A stretch of DNA of 7,967 bases from Lautropia sp. (lineage in GTDB: Bacteria > Pseudomonadota > Gammaproteobacteria > Burkholderiales > Burkholderiaceae_E), in contig JACCRJ010000712.1 of assembly GCA_013813615.1 (NCBI GenBank), forward strand, positions 1 to 7,967, written 5' to 3'. Positions 1 to 6,469 of the stretch are shown piece by piece. The notes under the pieces were generated by a model. It ran no database searches and had not been told where the DNA came from. It saw nothing but the letters and a program-made list of their open reading frames with translations. Each line of letters starts with the position of its first letter. The stretch's first letter is position 1. The translations under genes and the position numbers were made by a program.

Positions 1-12
1 CGCTGATCCGCC

Positions 13-1305
13 ATGGAACCCTCCGCACCAGCTGATCCCCAACGGGTCAGCGCCACTTACCTGATGGAGACGGCCCTAGACCCGGCGGAAGTCGCCGCCG
101 GCATTGCCGGTGAGCAATCGTCCGGTACCTTCATCGCGTTGCCTCAGGAGGACGAGGCGCTGAAGGAGAGGGCCGCGGCGCGGGTGGAAGCACTGGAGGA
201 GATCGAGCCGCCGCAAGCCTCGGGTGCAGCGCCACGGGACTCGAGCGCTGCAGAGGGCCCGCGCGCCGGCGGCAGGCATCGGCGCTTCGCCTTGACCCTG
301 TCGTGGCCGCTTGCCAACTTCGGCGCCTCGCTGCCGAACCTGGTGGCAACGGTCGCCGGCAATCTCTTCGAACTCAAGCAGGTGTCCGCGCTCAAGCTGC
401 TCGACATCGACCTGCCGGACGCTTTCGCCGAGGCGTACCCCGGCCCCGGCTTCGGCGTCGACGGAACCCGGCGGTTGAGCGGCGTGTCCGGCCGCCCTCT
501 GATCGGGACCATCGTCAAGCCATCGGTGGGCTTGACCCCGGATGAGACGGCGGCGCTGGTCGGACAGCTCTGCAGCGGCGGCATCGACTTCGTCAAGGAC
601 GACGAGCTGCAGGCGGACGGGCCGGCGTGCCCTTTCGAGGCCCGGCTGCGAGCGGTGATGGCAGTGATAGACCGGCATGCCGACAGGAGCGGCCAGCGGG
701 TGATGTACGCCGTCAACATCACCGGCGAGCTGGATGAGATGCGGCGCCGCCACGATCTCGTCGAGCAGCTCGGCGGCACCGCCGTGATGGTCAGCCTGAA
801 CTCCGTCGGCCTGGTCGGCTTCTCCGCCCTGCGGCGTACGACGCGCCTGCCGATCCACGCCCATCGCAACGGCTGGGGCTATCTGGGCCGTTCGGCCGAC
901 CACGGCTGGTCTTACGTGGCCTGGCAGAAGCTGTGGCGCCTTGCCGGCGCGGATCACATGCACGTGAATGGGCTCGCCAACAAGTTCTGGGAGCCGGACG
1001 ACAGCGTGCTCGCGTCAGCACGCGCCTGCCTTACCCCGATGTTCGCGGCGAAGCCCTGCCTGGTGATGCCGGTCTTCTCTTCTGCGCAATCGGCCAAGCA
1101 GGTTGCGCCGACCTGGAAGGCATTGGCGTCACCGGACCTCATCTACTGCGCCGGCGGCGGGATCGTCGCCCATCCCGGCGGCGTCGCGGCCGGCGTGCAG
1201 GCCCTGCGGGATGCCTGGGCGGCGGCGATGAACGGCATTCCCGTGGAGCAGGCGGCGCAGGAATCGCGCGCGCTGCGCGAGGCCCTGGACACGTTCGGGC
1301 GATGA
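13..1305 (+). CDS. RuBisCO-like protein (form IV), probably a phosphorylated oxo-acid decarboxylase or transcarboxylase
   Basis: A 430-residue cytoplasmic RuBisCO-superfamily protein, slightly shorter than a RuBisCO large subunit (about 460-475). The N-terminal domain (about 12-130) has E34, T39 and N117, matching E60, T65 and N123 of spinach RuBisCO. The barrel follows: IVKPSVGL at 167-174 (K169 = K175), GGIDFVKDDE at 189-198 (carbamylated K195 = K201; metal ligands D197 and E198), HAHRN at 282-286 (H284, R285 = H294, R295), ADHMH at 313-317 (H317 = H327), loop-6 K324 (= K334), S356 (= S379) and GGG at 381-383 for phosphate. Thus the Mg-carbamate enolisation machinery is intact, but K177, H298 and W66 are replaced by S171, W288 and F40, and no small-subunit gene is present, so it is not a CO2-fixing RuBisCO. 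The downstream DUF1537 kinase points to the RLP group acting on 3-oxo-isoapionate-4-phosphate or a similar substrate; decarboxylation versus transcarboxylation/hydrolysis cannot be decided. Residues 66-90 are an Ala/Pro/Gly-rich linker. The start was chosen because the conserved N-terminus begins near residue 12; the sequence visible upstream shows no ribosome binding site. Confidence 0.93.
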   Translation: MEPSAPADPQRVSATYLMETALDPAEVAAGIAGEQSSGTFIALPQEDEALKERAAARVEALEEIEPPQASGAAPRDSSAAEGPRAGGRHRRFALTLSWPLANFGASLPNLVATVAGNLFELKQVSALKLLDIDLPDAFAEAYPGPGFGVDGTRRLSGVSGRPLIGTIVKPSVGLTPDETAALVGQLCSGGIDFVKDDELQADGPACPFEARLRAVMAVIDRHADRSGQRVMYAVNITGELDEMRRRHDLVEQLGGTAVMVSLNSVGLVGFSALRRTTRLPIHAHRNGWGYLGRSADHGWSYVAWQKLWRLAGADHMHVNGLANKFWEPDDSVLASARACLTPMFAAKPCLVMPVFSSAQSAKQVAPTWKALASPDLIYCAGGGIVAHPGGVAAGVQALRDAWAAAMNGIPVEQAAQESRALREALDTFGR

Positions 1306-2669
1306 CGAACACCGCCCTGCCCGAAGGCCTGCTGCTGGCGTTCTACGGCGACGACTTCACCGGTTCCACCGATGCCATGGAGGTGATGGCGTTTGCCGGC
1401 CTGCCGACGGTGCTCTTCGTGAAGCCACCGACCGCCAGCGCGCTCGAGCGCTTCCGGCACCACCGCGGCATTGGCATCGCCGGAACCGCCCGCAGCTGCT
1501 CGCCGGAATGGATGGACGAGCAGTTGCCAGACGTCTTCCGGTCGCTGTTCTCGCTGCACGCTCCGATCACGCAGTACAAAGTCTGCTCCACCTTCGACTC
1601 GTCGCCGACGGTGGGCTCGATTGGCCGGGCAATCGATCTGGCTCTGCCGCTCGCGCCGGAAGCATGGTCGCCACTGGTGGTTGGCGCTCCGCAGCTGCAG
1701 CGCTGGCAGGCGTTCGGCAACCTCTTCGCCGGCGTCGGGCCGGTGCGGCACCGGCTCGACCGGCATCCGACGATGTCGCGTCATCCGATGACCCCGATGG
1801 CTGAAGCGGACCTGGCCAGGCATCTCGCGCAGCAGACCGCCGCGCCGATCGCGCTGGTCGATCTTGTGGACCTCAACCGCGGCAACGGCAACGCCGCTCT
1901 GCAGAGCGCCATCGCCCGCGGCGCAATCGTGTCGTTCGACGTGATCGACGATGCGAGCCAGGTCGAGGTGGGACGGCTTGTCTGGAGCAATCGGGGCAGG
2001 GGGCTTTTCTCGGCGTCTTCATCCGGGCTCCAATATGCGCTGGTGGCATGGTGGCGGGCCGCGGGACTCCTGCCGTCCGCATCCGACGCCCCCCTCGCCG
2101 CTGCAGCGCCGGTGGATCGGCTGCTGGTGTTGTCCGGGAGCTGCTCGCCGGGAACCGCAGATCAGATCACGCACGCGATCGACGCCGGCTTCGCGCCCTT
2201 CCGGATGGATGCCTTGCGTACTGCCGATCCCGGCACGCGGCAAACGGAGGTTGAGCGGGTCATTGCGTCGGCGGACCGGGCGCTGCAGGAGGGACGGGAC
2301 GTCATCGTCTATACCGCCCAGTCGCCCGACGACCCGGAGATCACGCGGCTTCGCGAGCAGAGCGTCGCCGCCGGCACCTCGATGGTGCAGGCTCAGCAGT
2401 CGCTCGGTGAAGCGCTGGGCCGGGTCGCCAGAAGTTTGCTCGAGCGGCATGCGCTGCCGCGCGTGGTGGTGGCGGGCGGCGATACCTCGGGCCAAGTCGT
2501 GGCGCAGCTGCCGGTGGACGCATTGGAGGCGGTCTCACCGCTGGCGAAGGGATCACCCATATGCCGCGTCTACTCCACGGCACGCCGGTTCGACGGGATG
2601 CAGCTGGTACTGAAGGGCGGACAGGTCGGCGGCGCGGCTTTTTTCCCGAGCGCCAAGAAAGGGTCGTGA
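1302..2669 (+). CDS. DUF1537 four-carbon acid-sugar kinase, OiaK-like
   Basis: A 455-residue two-domain ATP-dependent kinase of the family that includes 3-oxo-tetronate, D-threonate, D-erythronate and 3-oxo-isoapionate kinases. The N-terminal substrate domain shows GDDFTGSTD at 16-24, KVCSTFDSSPTVGS at 93-106 and HPMTPM at 161-166. The C-terminal nucleotide domain shows VLSGSCSP at 276-283, VVAGGDTSG at 389-397 and KGGQVGG at 438-444, all typical of this family, and the length is normal. The ATG at 1302 overlaps the RLP stop (ATGA) with no good Shine-Dalgarno, which implies translational coupling; the reading frame stays open further upstream, but only inside the RLP gene. OtnK and DtnK kinases usually neighbour an aldolase/decarboxylase or a PdxA-like enzyme, whereas this one neighbours an RLP. 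The best inference is therefore phosphorylation of an oxo-sugar acid that the RLP then cleaves. The exact substrate is not determined. Confidence 0.92.
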   Translation: MTNTALPEGLLLAFYGDDFTGSTDAMEVMAFAGLPTVLFVKPPTASALERFRHHRGIGIAGTARSCSPEWMDEQLPDVFRSLFSLHAPITQYKVCSTFDSSPTVGSIGRAIDLALPLAPEAWSPLVVGAPQLQRWQAFGNLFAGVGPVRHRLDRHPTMSRHPMTPMAEADLARHLAQQTAAPIALVDLVDLNRGNGNAALQSAIARGAIVSFDVIDDASQVEVGRLVWSNRGRGLFSASSSGLQYALVAWWRAAGLLPSASDAPLAAAAPVDRLLVLSGSCSPGTADQITHAIDAGFAPFRMDALRTADPGTRQTEVERVIASADRALQEGRDVIVYTAQSPDDPEITRLREQSVAAGTSMVQAQQSLGEALGRVARSLLERHALPRVVVAGGDTSGQVVAQLPVDALEAVSPLAKGSPICRVYSTARRFDGMQLVLKGGQVGGAAFFPSAKKGS

Positions 2670-2692
2670 AGCGGCCCCGCAAGCTTTCAAAC

Positions 2693-2698
2693 AGGGAG
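2693..2698 (+). promoter_or_regulatory. Ribosome binding site of the SDR gene
   Basis: AGGGAG lies 7 nt before the ATG at 2706 in the 36-bp gap after the kinase. It is one of only two clear Shine-Dalgarno sequences in the operon and fixes the SDR start. Confidence 0.75.
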
Positions 2699-2705
2699 TG
2701 CAGAA

Positions 2706-3485
2706 ATGACCGGATCGAATTCCACCAGTCGGGTTGCAATCGTGACCGGCGCAGGCAGCGGCCTCGGCAGGGAAATGGCGCTGCGCTTCGCGCGCGACGG
2801 CGCTGCGGTGGTGGTGGCCGACCAGAATGGCGAGACAGCCAGCGCCGTCAGTGCCGAGATCGGCAAAGCGAAGGGCCGTGCCCTCGGCATCCGGGTCGAT
2901 GTCCGCTCGCAGGGCGAGGTCGAGGCCATGGTGAGGGCAGCGGTCGAAAACTTCGGAGGCCTGCATATTCTCGTGAACTCGGCAGGTGTCGGCGAACAGA
3001 CCGCTTTCCTGAAGCAGACGATCGAGGGGTTCGAACGCATCATCGCTGTCAACCTGACCGGGACATACCGCTGCGTGCACGTGGCGGCACCGGAGATGAT
3101 CAAGTGCGGCTGGGGGCGCATCATCAACATTTCGTCGGTCACCGGACTGCGCGGTGTTTCGGGCCGGGTCTCCTATGGAGCATCCAAGACCGGCATCGTC
3201 GGCATGACGCGCGCGCTCGCCATCGAACTCGCGCCCTATAACATCACCGTCAATGCGATTGCCCCGGGTCCGGTCGATACGGAAATGGTTCGGCAGGTGC
3301 ACTCCCAGGCGACGCGCGAAACCTACAATCGCAACAGCCCGATGCACCGCTATGGCACCACCGTGGAGATCGCCGACGGCGCTGCCTTCCTCGCGTCGGA
3401 TCAGGCGTCCTACATTACCGGTCACACGCTGCCGATAGACGGCGGCATGACCGCGACCGCCGCTATCTTCGACCTGGACACCTGA
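2706..3485 (+). CDS. NAD-dependent short-chain dehydrogenase/reductase (SDR)
   Basis: A 259-residue classical SDR of the FabG-like group, of normal length. It has the Rossmann glycine motif TGAGSGLG at 14-21, an acidic residue (D39) at the end of beta-2 that favours NAD over NADP, D65 at the adenine pocket, NSAG at 91-94, and the catalytic tetrad N116, S144, Y157 and K161. The segment IAPGPVDTEM at 185-194 is the usual PG motif followed by the substrate loop. It lies between the kinase and the transporter, with its own Shine-Dalgarno. The inferred role is oxidation of the imported hydroxy-acid to the oxo-acid that the kinase phosphorylates. SDR sequence alone does not reveal the substrate, so a reductive role or action on another intermediate remains possible. 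The last ten residues extend a little past the usual end at the GGM segment. Confidence 0.92.
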   Translation: MTGSNSTSRVAIVTGAGSGLGREMALRFARDGAAVVVADQNGETASAVSAEIGKAKGRALGIRVDVRSQGEVEAMVRAAVENFGGLHILVNSAGVGEQTAFLKQTIEGFERIIAVNLTGTYRCVHVAAPEMIKCGWGRIINISSVTGLRGVSGRVSYGASKTGIVGMTRALAIELAPYNITVNAIAPGPVDTEMVRQVHSQATRETYNRNSPMHRYGTTVEIADGAAFLASDQASYITGHTLPIDGGMTATAAIFDLDT

Positions 3486-3506
3486 CGGCCGAGCGCCGAT
3501 CAAGCC

Positions 3507-4190
3507 ATGGGATACGAATTCGAGTTCGCCGACGTGGTGGCGCAGTGGCCGCTGTTCCTCCGCGGTGCCTGGCTGACGATACAGCTGTCGGCCCTCGCCA
3601 TCGTGTTCGGGCTCGTCATCGGCACGCTAACGGCCATCGGGCGCCGCAGCACCAGCCGCTGGCTGTCGCGGTTGTGCGGCATCTACGTCGAGTCCGTCCG
3701 CAATACGCCGTTGCTGGTGCAGATCTTCGTCGTCTACTTCGGCTTCGCCGGACTCGGCTGGAGGGTGCCGGCTTTCGTGGCAGCGGTTGCTGCCCTCGTC
3801 ATCAATCTTGGCGCCTACACCTCCGAAATCGTGCGTGCCGGAATGGACGCCATCGACAAGGGGCAGATCGAGGCGGCGGAGTGCCTGGCGCTTACCAGGG
3901 CGCAGATCTACTGGCATGTGGTGCTGGTGCCGGCGTTCGAGAAGGTCTACCCGGCACTTGCGAGCCAGTTCGTGCTGCTGATGCTTGCCTCTTCAATCAC
4001 CTCCCAGATCGGTGCCGAGGAACTGACGGCCGTGGCCAGCCGGGTGCAGTCGGAGACCTACCGCTCGTTCGAGGCCTACCTGATGGTGGCGCTGCTTTAC
4101 CTGCTGCTGTCGTACCTCGCCCGGGCCGGCTTCTGGGGCGTCGGGCTGCTGGTCTTCAAGCGCCGGCGCAAGCTCGGCACATTGGCGTAG
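3507..4190 (+). CDS. Polar amino-acid-type ABC transporter permease 1 (HisM/HisQ family)
   Basis: A 227-residue inner-membrane permease of the HisMQ type. It has about five hydrophobic segments, near residues 22-44, 64-82, 86-106, 150-170 and 188-217. The N-terminal part carries the family hallmarks AWLTIQLS (21-28) and ESVRNTPLLVQIF (62-74). The cytoplasmic EAA coupling loop that docks on the ATPase begins at E122 (EAAECLALT); the glycine normally found seven residues into this motif is A128 here. It starts 21 bp after the SDR stop with no clear Shine-Dalgarno. It presumably pairs with the next gene as a heterodimeric channel. The family normally carries amino acids or opines; in this operon the cargo is more likely a small organic acid or sugar acid, which is an inference from context. 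Confidence 0.92.
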   Translation: MGYEFEFADVVAQWPLFLRGAWLTIQLSALAIVFGLVIGTLTAIGRRSTSRWLSRLCGIYVESVRNTPLLVQIFVVYFGFAGLGWRVPAFVAAVAALVINLGAYTSEIVRAGMDAIDKGQIEAAECLALTRAQIYWHVVLVPAFEKVYPALASQFVLLMLASSITSQIGAEELTAVASRVQSETYRSFEAYLMVALLYLLLSYLARAGFWGVGLLVFKRRRKLGTLA

Positions 4191-4198
4191 AGGCGGCC

Positions 4199-4864
4199 AT
4201 GGGAGGCGGTTTCAACGCCAATCACCTGGAATTCCTGCTGCTCGGCGCAGCCTGGACCATCGCGTTGACGCTGATATCCTTCGTCGGCGGTGGCCTTGCC
4301 GGTTTCGCGGTGGCGTTGGCCCGCGTGTCCAGCATCGAGCCGCTCCGCTGGCTCGCGGCCGCCTATGTCATGCTGATCCAGGGAACGCCGCTGCTGGTCC
4401 TGATGTTTCTCATGTACTTCGGCGTCGCCATGGCGGGTGTGGAACTGAGTCCGCTTGCGGCCGCTGGTCTCTCGCTGACGATCTACGTCAGCGCCTACCT
4501 TGGCGAAATCTGGCGCGGTTGCATCGAGTCCGTACCACGGACCCAGTGGGAAGCTGCCGAATGTCTGCCGCTGACAAAGCTGCAGCGAATGCAGCTTGTC
4601 ATCCTGCCCCAGGCGTTTCGCATCGCTACCCCGCCTACCGTGGGATTCATGGTCCAGATCGTCAAGAACAGTTCGCTCGCATCGGTAGTCGGATTTGTGG
4701 AACTGACCCGCGCAGGCCAACTGGTGAACAATTCCATCTTTGATCCGCTGCCGGTTTTCCTGTCGGTGGCGGTGATCTATTTCATCCTGTGCTACCCCCT
4801 CTCCTGGTGGAGCCGAAGGATAGAAAGGAAGCTGGGCGTGCATGTTCGGGTGCAGGTGCAATGA
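4199..4864 (+). CDS. Polar amino-acid-type ABC transporter permease 2 (HisM/HisQ family)
   Basis: A 221-residue permease paralogous to the preceding one. Hydrophobic segments lie near 12-42, 54-78, 84-106, 144-168 and 185-205. The QGTPLLVLMF segment (61-70) and the EAA loop starting at E118 (EAAECLPLT) mark the HisMQ family; the usual EAA-loop glycine is P124. The segment VKNSSLASVVGFVELT (155-170) is the conserved region after the EAA loop in this family. The start is the ATG at 4199, preceded by AGAGG (4189-4193), which overlaps the stop of permease 1. The frame is open far upstream, but that part only shadows permease 1. The stop overlaps the ATPase start. Confidence 0.92.
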   Translation: MGGGFNANHLEFLLLGAAWTIALTLISFVGGGLAGFAVALARVSSIEPLRWLAAAYVMLIQGTPLLVLMFLMYFGVAMAGVELSPLAAAGLSLTIYVSAYLGEIWRGCIESVPRTQWEAAECLPLTKLQRMQLVILPQAFRIATPPTVGFMVQIVKNSSLASVVGFVELTRAGQLVNNSIFDPLPVFLSVAVIYFILCYPLSWWSRRIERKLGVHVRVQVQ

Positions 4865-5610
4865 GGGCGGTAGACGGCTCGGCGCCGGTTGTGAAGGTCC
4901 AGGACGTTCACAAGGCGTTCGGGGCGCTCAAGGTACTGAACGGCGTCTCGTTCCAGGTCAGGCGGGGGGAAGTCGTGGCGGTCATCGGCCGCAGCGGCTC
5001 CGGAAAGAGCACGATGTTGCGCAGCGTCAACCGTCTGGAAAAAATCGACAGCGGCCTGATCGAGGTCTGCGGCCATCGTGTGAGCGGATCGGAGCTCGAC
5101 TTGAACCGGTTGCGTCGGGACGTCGGCATCGTCTTTCAGAGCTTCAACCTGTTCCCCCACCTGAGCGTTCGCGAGAATGTCGCATTGGGACCGCGCGTTG
5201 CCAGGCGGCTTGGTCGGACCGAAACGGGCAGGATCACCGAGGAAGTGTTGAGCAAGGTGAACCTCCTGGAAAAGGCCGACGCCTACCCTGAGCAGCTCTC
5301 TGGAGGCCAGCAGCAGCGGGTGGCGATCGCGCGGTCGCTGGCAATGGAGCCGCAGGTGATGCTTTTCGATGAGGTCACCTCGTCACTCGACCCTTACCTG
5401 ACCGGGGAAGTCCTCGCGGTCATGGAGCAACTGGCGAAGGGCGGCATGACCATGCTGGTCGTCACCCATGAGATGGCGTTCGCGAGGAAGGTCGCTGACA
5501 CGGTGATCTTCATGCACGAAGGACGGGTCTGGGAGCAGGGAACCGCAGGGATGCTGGACGATCCGGGGACAGTCGAATTGCGGCAGTTCATCGGAAAGAG
5601 TGATTCGTAG
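4861..5610 (+). CDS. ABC transporter ATP-binding protein, polar amino-acid type (HisP/GlnQ family)
   Basis: A 249-residue cytoplasmic ATPase that powers the importer. Visible motifs are Walker A GRSGSGKST (43-51), Q-loop Q93 in VFQSFNLFPH, signature LSGGQ (146-150), Walker B VMLFDE (166-171, with D170 and catalytic E171), D-loop SSLD (174-177) and the switch histidine H203 in VTHEM. The FNLFPHLSVRENV stretch is characteristic of amino-acid-type importers. Length is typical (240-260). The ATG at 4861 sits in an ATGA overlap with permease 2, indicating coupled translation and balanced subunit supply. A longer in-frame opening from 4789 exists, but it would lie within the permease gene and add residues absent from the family. 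Confidence 0.94.
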   Translation: MRAVDGSAPVVKVQDVHKAFGALKVLNGVSFQVRRGEVVAVIGRSGSGKSTMLRSVNRLEKIDSGLIEVCGHRVSGSELDLNRLRRDVGIVFQSFNLFPHLSVRENVALGPRVARRLGRTETGRITEEVLSKVNLLEKADAYPEQLSGGQQQRVAIARSLAMEPQVMLFDEVTSSLDPYLTGEVLAVMEQLAKGGMTMLVVTHEMAFARKVADTVIFMHEGRVWEQGTAGMLDDPGTVELRQFIGKSDS

Positions 5611-5646
5611 AAACCGCGGAAACCGCGGAAAGCGCGGAAAGCGCGG
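5611..5646 (+). repeat. Four tandem 9-bp units in the ATPase-binding protein gap
   Basis: Immediately after the ATPase stop codon there are four head-to-tail 9-bp units: AAACCGCGG twice (5611-5619, 5620-5628), then AAAGCGCGG twice (5629-5637, 5638-5646). The array differs from unit to unit only at position 4 (C to G). The length is a multiple of three, and the array lies in an open frame that continues into the binding-protein gene. Confidence 0.95.
5614..5637 (+). promoter_or_regulatory. Possible intercistronic RNA hairpin formed by the repeats
   Basis: CCGCGG is self-complementary, so units 1 and 2 can pair as a perfect 6-bp stem (5614-5619 with 5623-5628) around an AAA loop. An alternative 5-bp pairing joins 5623-5627 with 5633-5637. 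There is no run of U after it, so it does not look like a standalone terminator. Position between the transporter genes and the binding-protein gene suggests a role in mRNA stability or differential expression, which is an inference. Confidence 0.5.
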
Positions 5647-5659
5647 GTTCATCAACCAC

Positions 5660-5664
5660 AGGAG
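5660..5664 (+). promoter_or_regulatory. Ribosome binding site of the binding-protein gene
   Basis: AGGAG sits 7 nt before the ATG at 5672. It selects that ATG over an upstream in-frame GTG at 5600 and is among the strongest sites in the operon, which fits the high level of binding protein usually needed. Confidence 0.75.
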
Positions 5665-5671
5665 ACTCAGG

Positions 5672-6469
5672 ATGAAAGCTTTGAAGCACGGATGCATGGT
5701 CGTGGTAGCTGCCATGATCGCCCTCTCGGTTCCGGCGGCGCAGGCCGATGCGCTTGCCGATATCAAGAAGGCGAACAAGGTGCGCATCGGTATCGACCTG
5801 GGCCTGCCGCCTTACGGGATGATGGACGATAAGCTTCAGCCCGCCGGCGTGGATGTCGAGGTGGCCCGCAAGCTCGCCAAGGACCTCGGCGTCGAACTCG
5901 AAATCGTCTCCTCGACCGGTGCGAGCCGGATTCCGAATCTTCAGACCAACAAGGCGGACCTGATCATCTCGACGCTGTCGATCACACCGGAACGAGCCAA
6001 GGTTGTGGATTTCTCGGTCCCTTACATGCCGATCCAGACGATCGTCTTCGCTCCCAGGAGCGTCAAGATCGCCGGCATGGATGACCTCAATGGGAAGAAG
6101 GTGGCAACCAGCCGGGGAACCGGCATGGACACCCAATTGACGCGCGAAGCCAAAGGAGCCAACCTGGTGCGCTACGAGGACGACGCCACCCTGATCACCG
6201 CCGCGATTACCGGCCAGGCGGACATCATCGGCGGCACCGGTGCGCATCTTGCGACTGTCATCGACAAGAGCCCGGGGCGCCAGATGGAACGCAAGTTTGT
6301 CATGCAGAATTTCCTGGCGGCCATCGGGTTGCGAAAGAACGAGCCCGAACTGCTCGGCTGGGTCAATCAGTGGGTCAGGCGCGGCCTCGGGGACGGCAGC
6401 CTGAACGCGATCTACAAGAACCACTTGAAGGATGATCTGCCGAAGGAGATCATCGACGGAGGCAAGTAG
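5672..6469 (+). CDS. Periplasmic solute-binding protein, family 3 (amino-acid-type ABC importer)
   Basis: A 265-residue secreted receptor for the importer. Residues 1-25 form a signal peptide: basic start (K2, K5), hydrophobic core at about 9-20, and an AQA site at 23-25, so the mature protein would begin at D26. There is no lipobox. Family-3 features follow: LPPYG (45-49), GVDVEVARKLAKDLG (59-73), IISTLSITPER (98-108), DFSVPYM (113-119), and the second lobe from about residue 120. R108 matches the arginine that holds the ligand carboxylate in HisJ (R77), and S100, T101 and S103 line the same pocket. The aspartate that holds the amino group in HisJ (D161) aligns with T189 in GGTGAH, so the ligand may be a carboxylate without an alpha-amino group. 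This alignment is by eye. It is the last gene of the operon and follows a hairpin-forming repeat and a strong Shine-Dalgarno. Confidence 0.93.
   Translation: MKALKHGCMVVVAAMIALSVPAAQADALADIKKANKVRIGIDLGLPPYGMMDDKLQPAGVDVEVARKLAKDLGVELEIVSSTGASRIPNLQTNKADLIISTLSITPERAKVVDFSVPYMPIQTIVFAPRSVKIAGMDDLNGKKVATSRGTGMDTQLTREAKGANLVRYEDDATLITAAITGQADIIGGTGAHLATVIDKSPGRQMERKFVMQNFLAAIGLRKNEPELLGWVNQWVRRGLGDGSLNAIYKNHLKDDLPKEIIDGGK

Noticed and set aside
76..963. Long - strand open frame (295 codons) opposite the RLP
   Set aside because: Composition is a GC-rich shadow of the RLP frame; it has no recognisable domain and the sense strand encodes a clear RLP.
933..1301. Upstream extension of the kinase frame inside the RLP gene
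   Set aside because: The extra 123 residues are Arg/Gly-rich and unlike the family; the kinase family N-terminus begins just before GDDFTGSTD, matching the ATG at 1302.
13..1305. True CO2-fixing RuBisCO large subunit
   Set aside because: K177, H298 and W66 equivalents are changed, no small subunit or phosphoribulokinase is nearby, and the gene pairs with a DUF1537 kinase.
1302..2669. Calling the kinase OtnK, DtnK or DenK
   Set aside because: Their usual partners (aldolase-type OtnC, PdxA-like dehydrogenase, OtnI/OtnR) are absent, and the RLP partner points to the OiaK-like group; no symbol was assigned because the substrate is unproven.
2553..3503. Long - strand open frame (316 codons) opposite the SDR
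   Set aside because: It lies fully antisense to an SDR with all catalytic motifs; long antisense frames are expected at this GC content.
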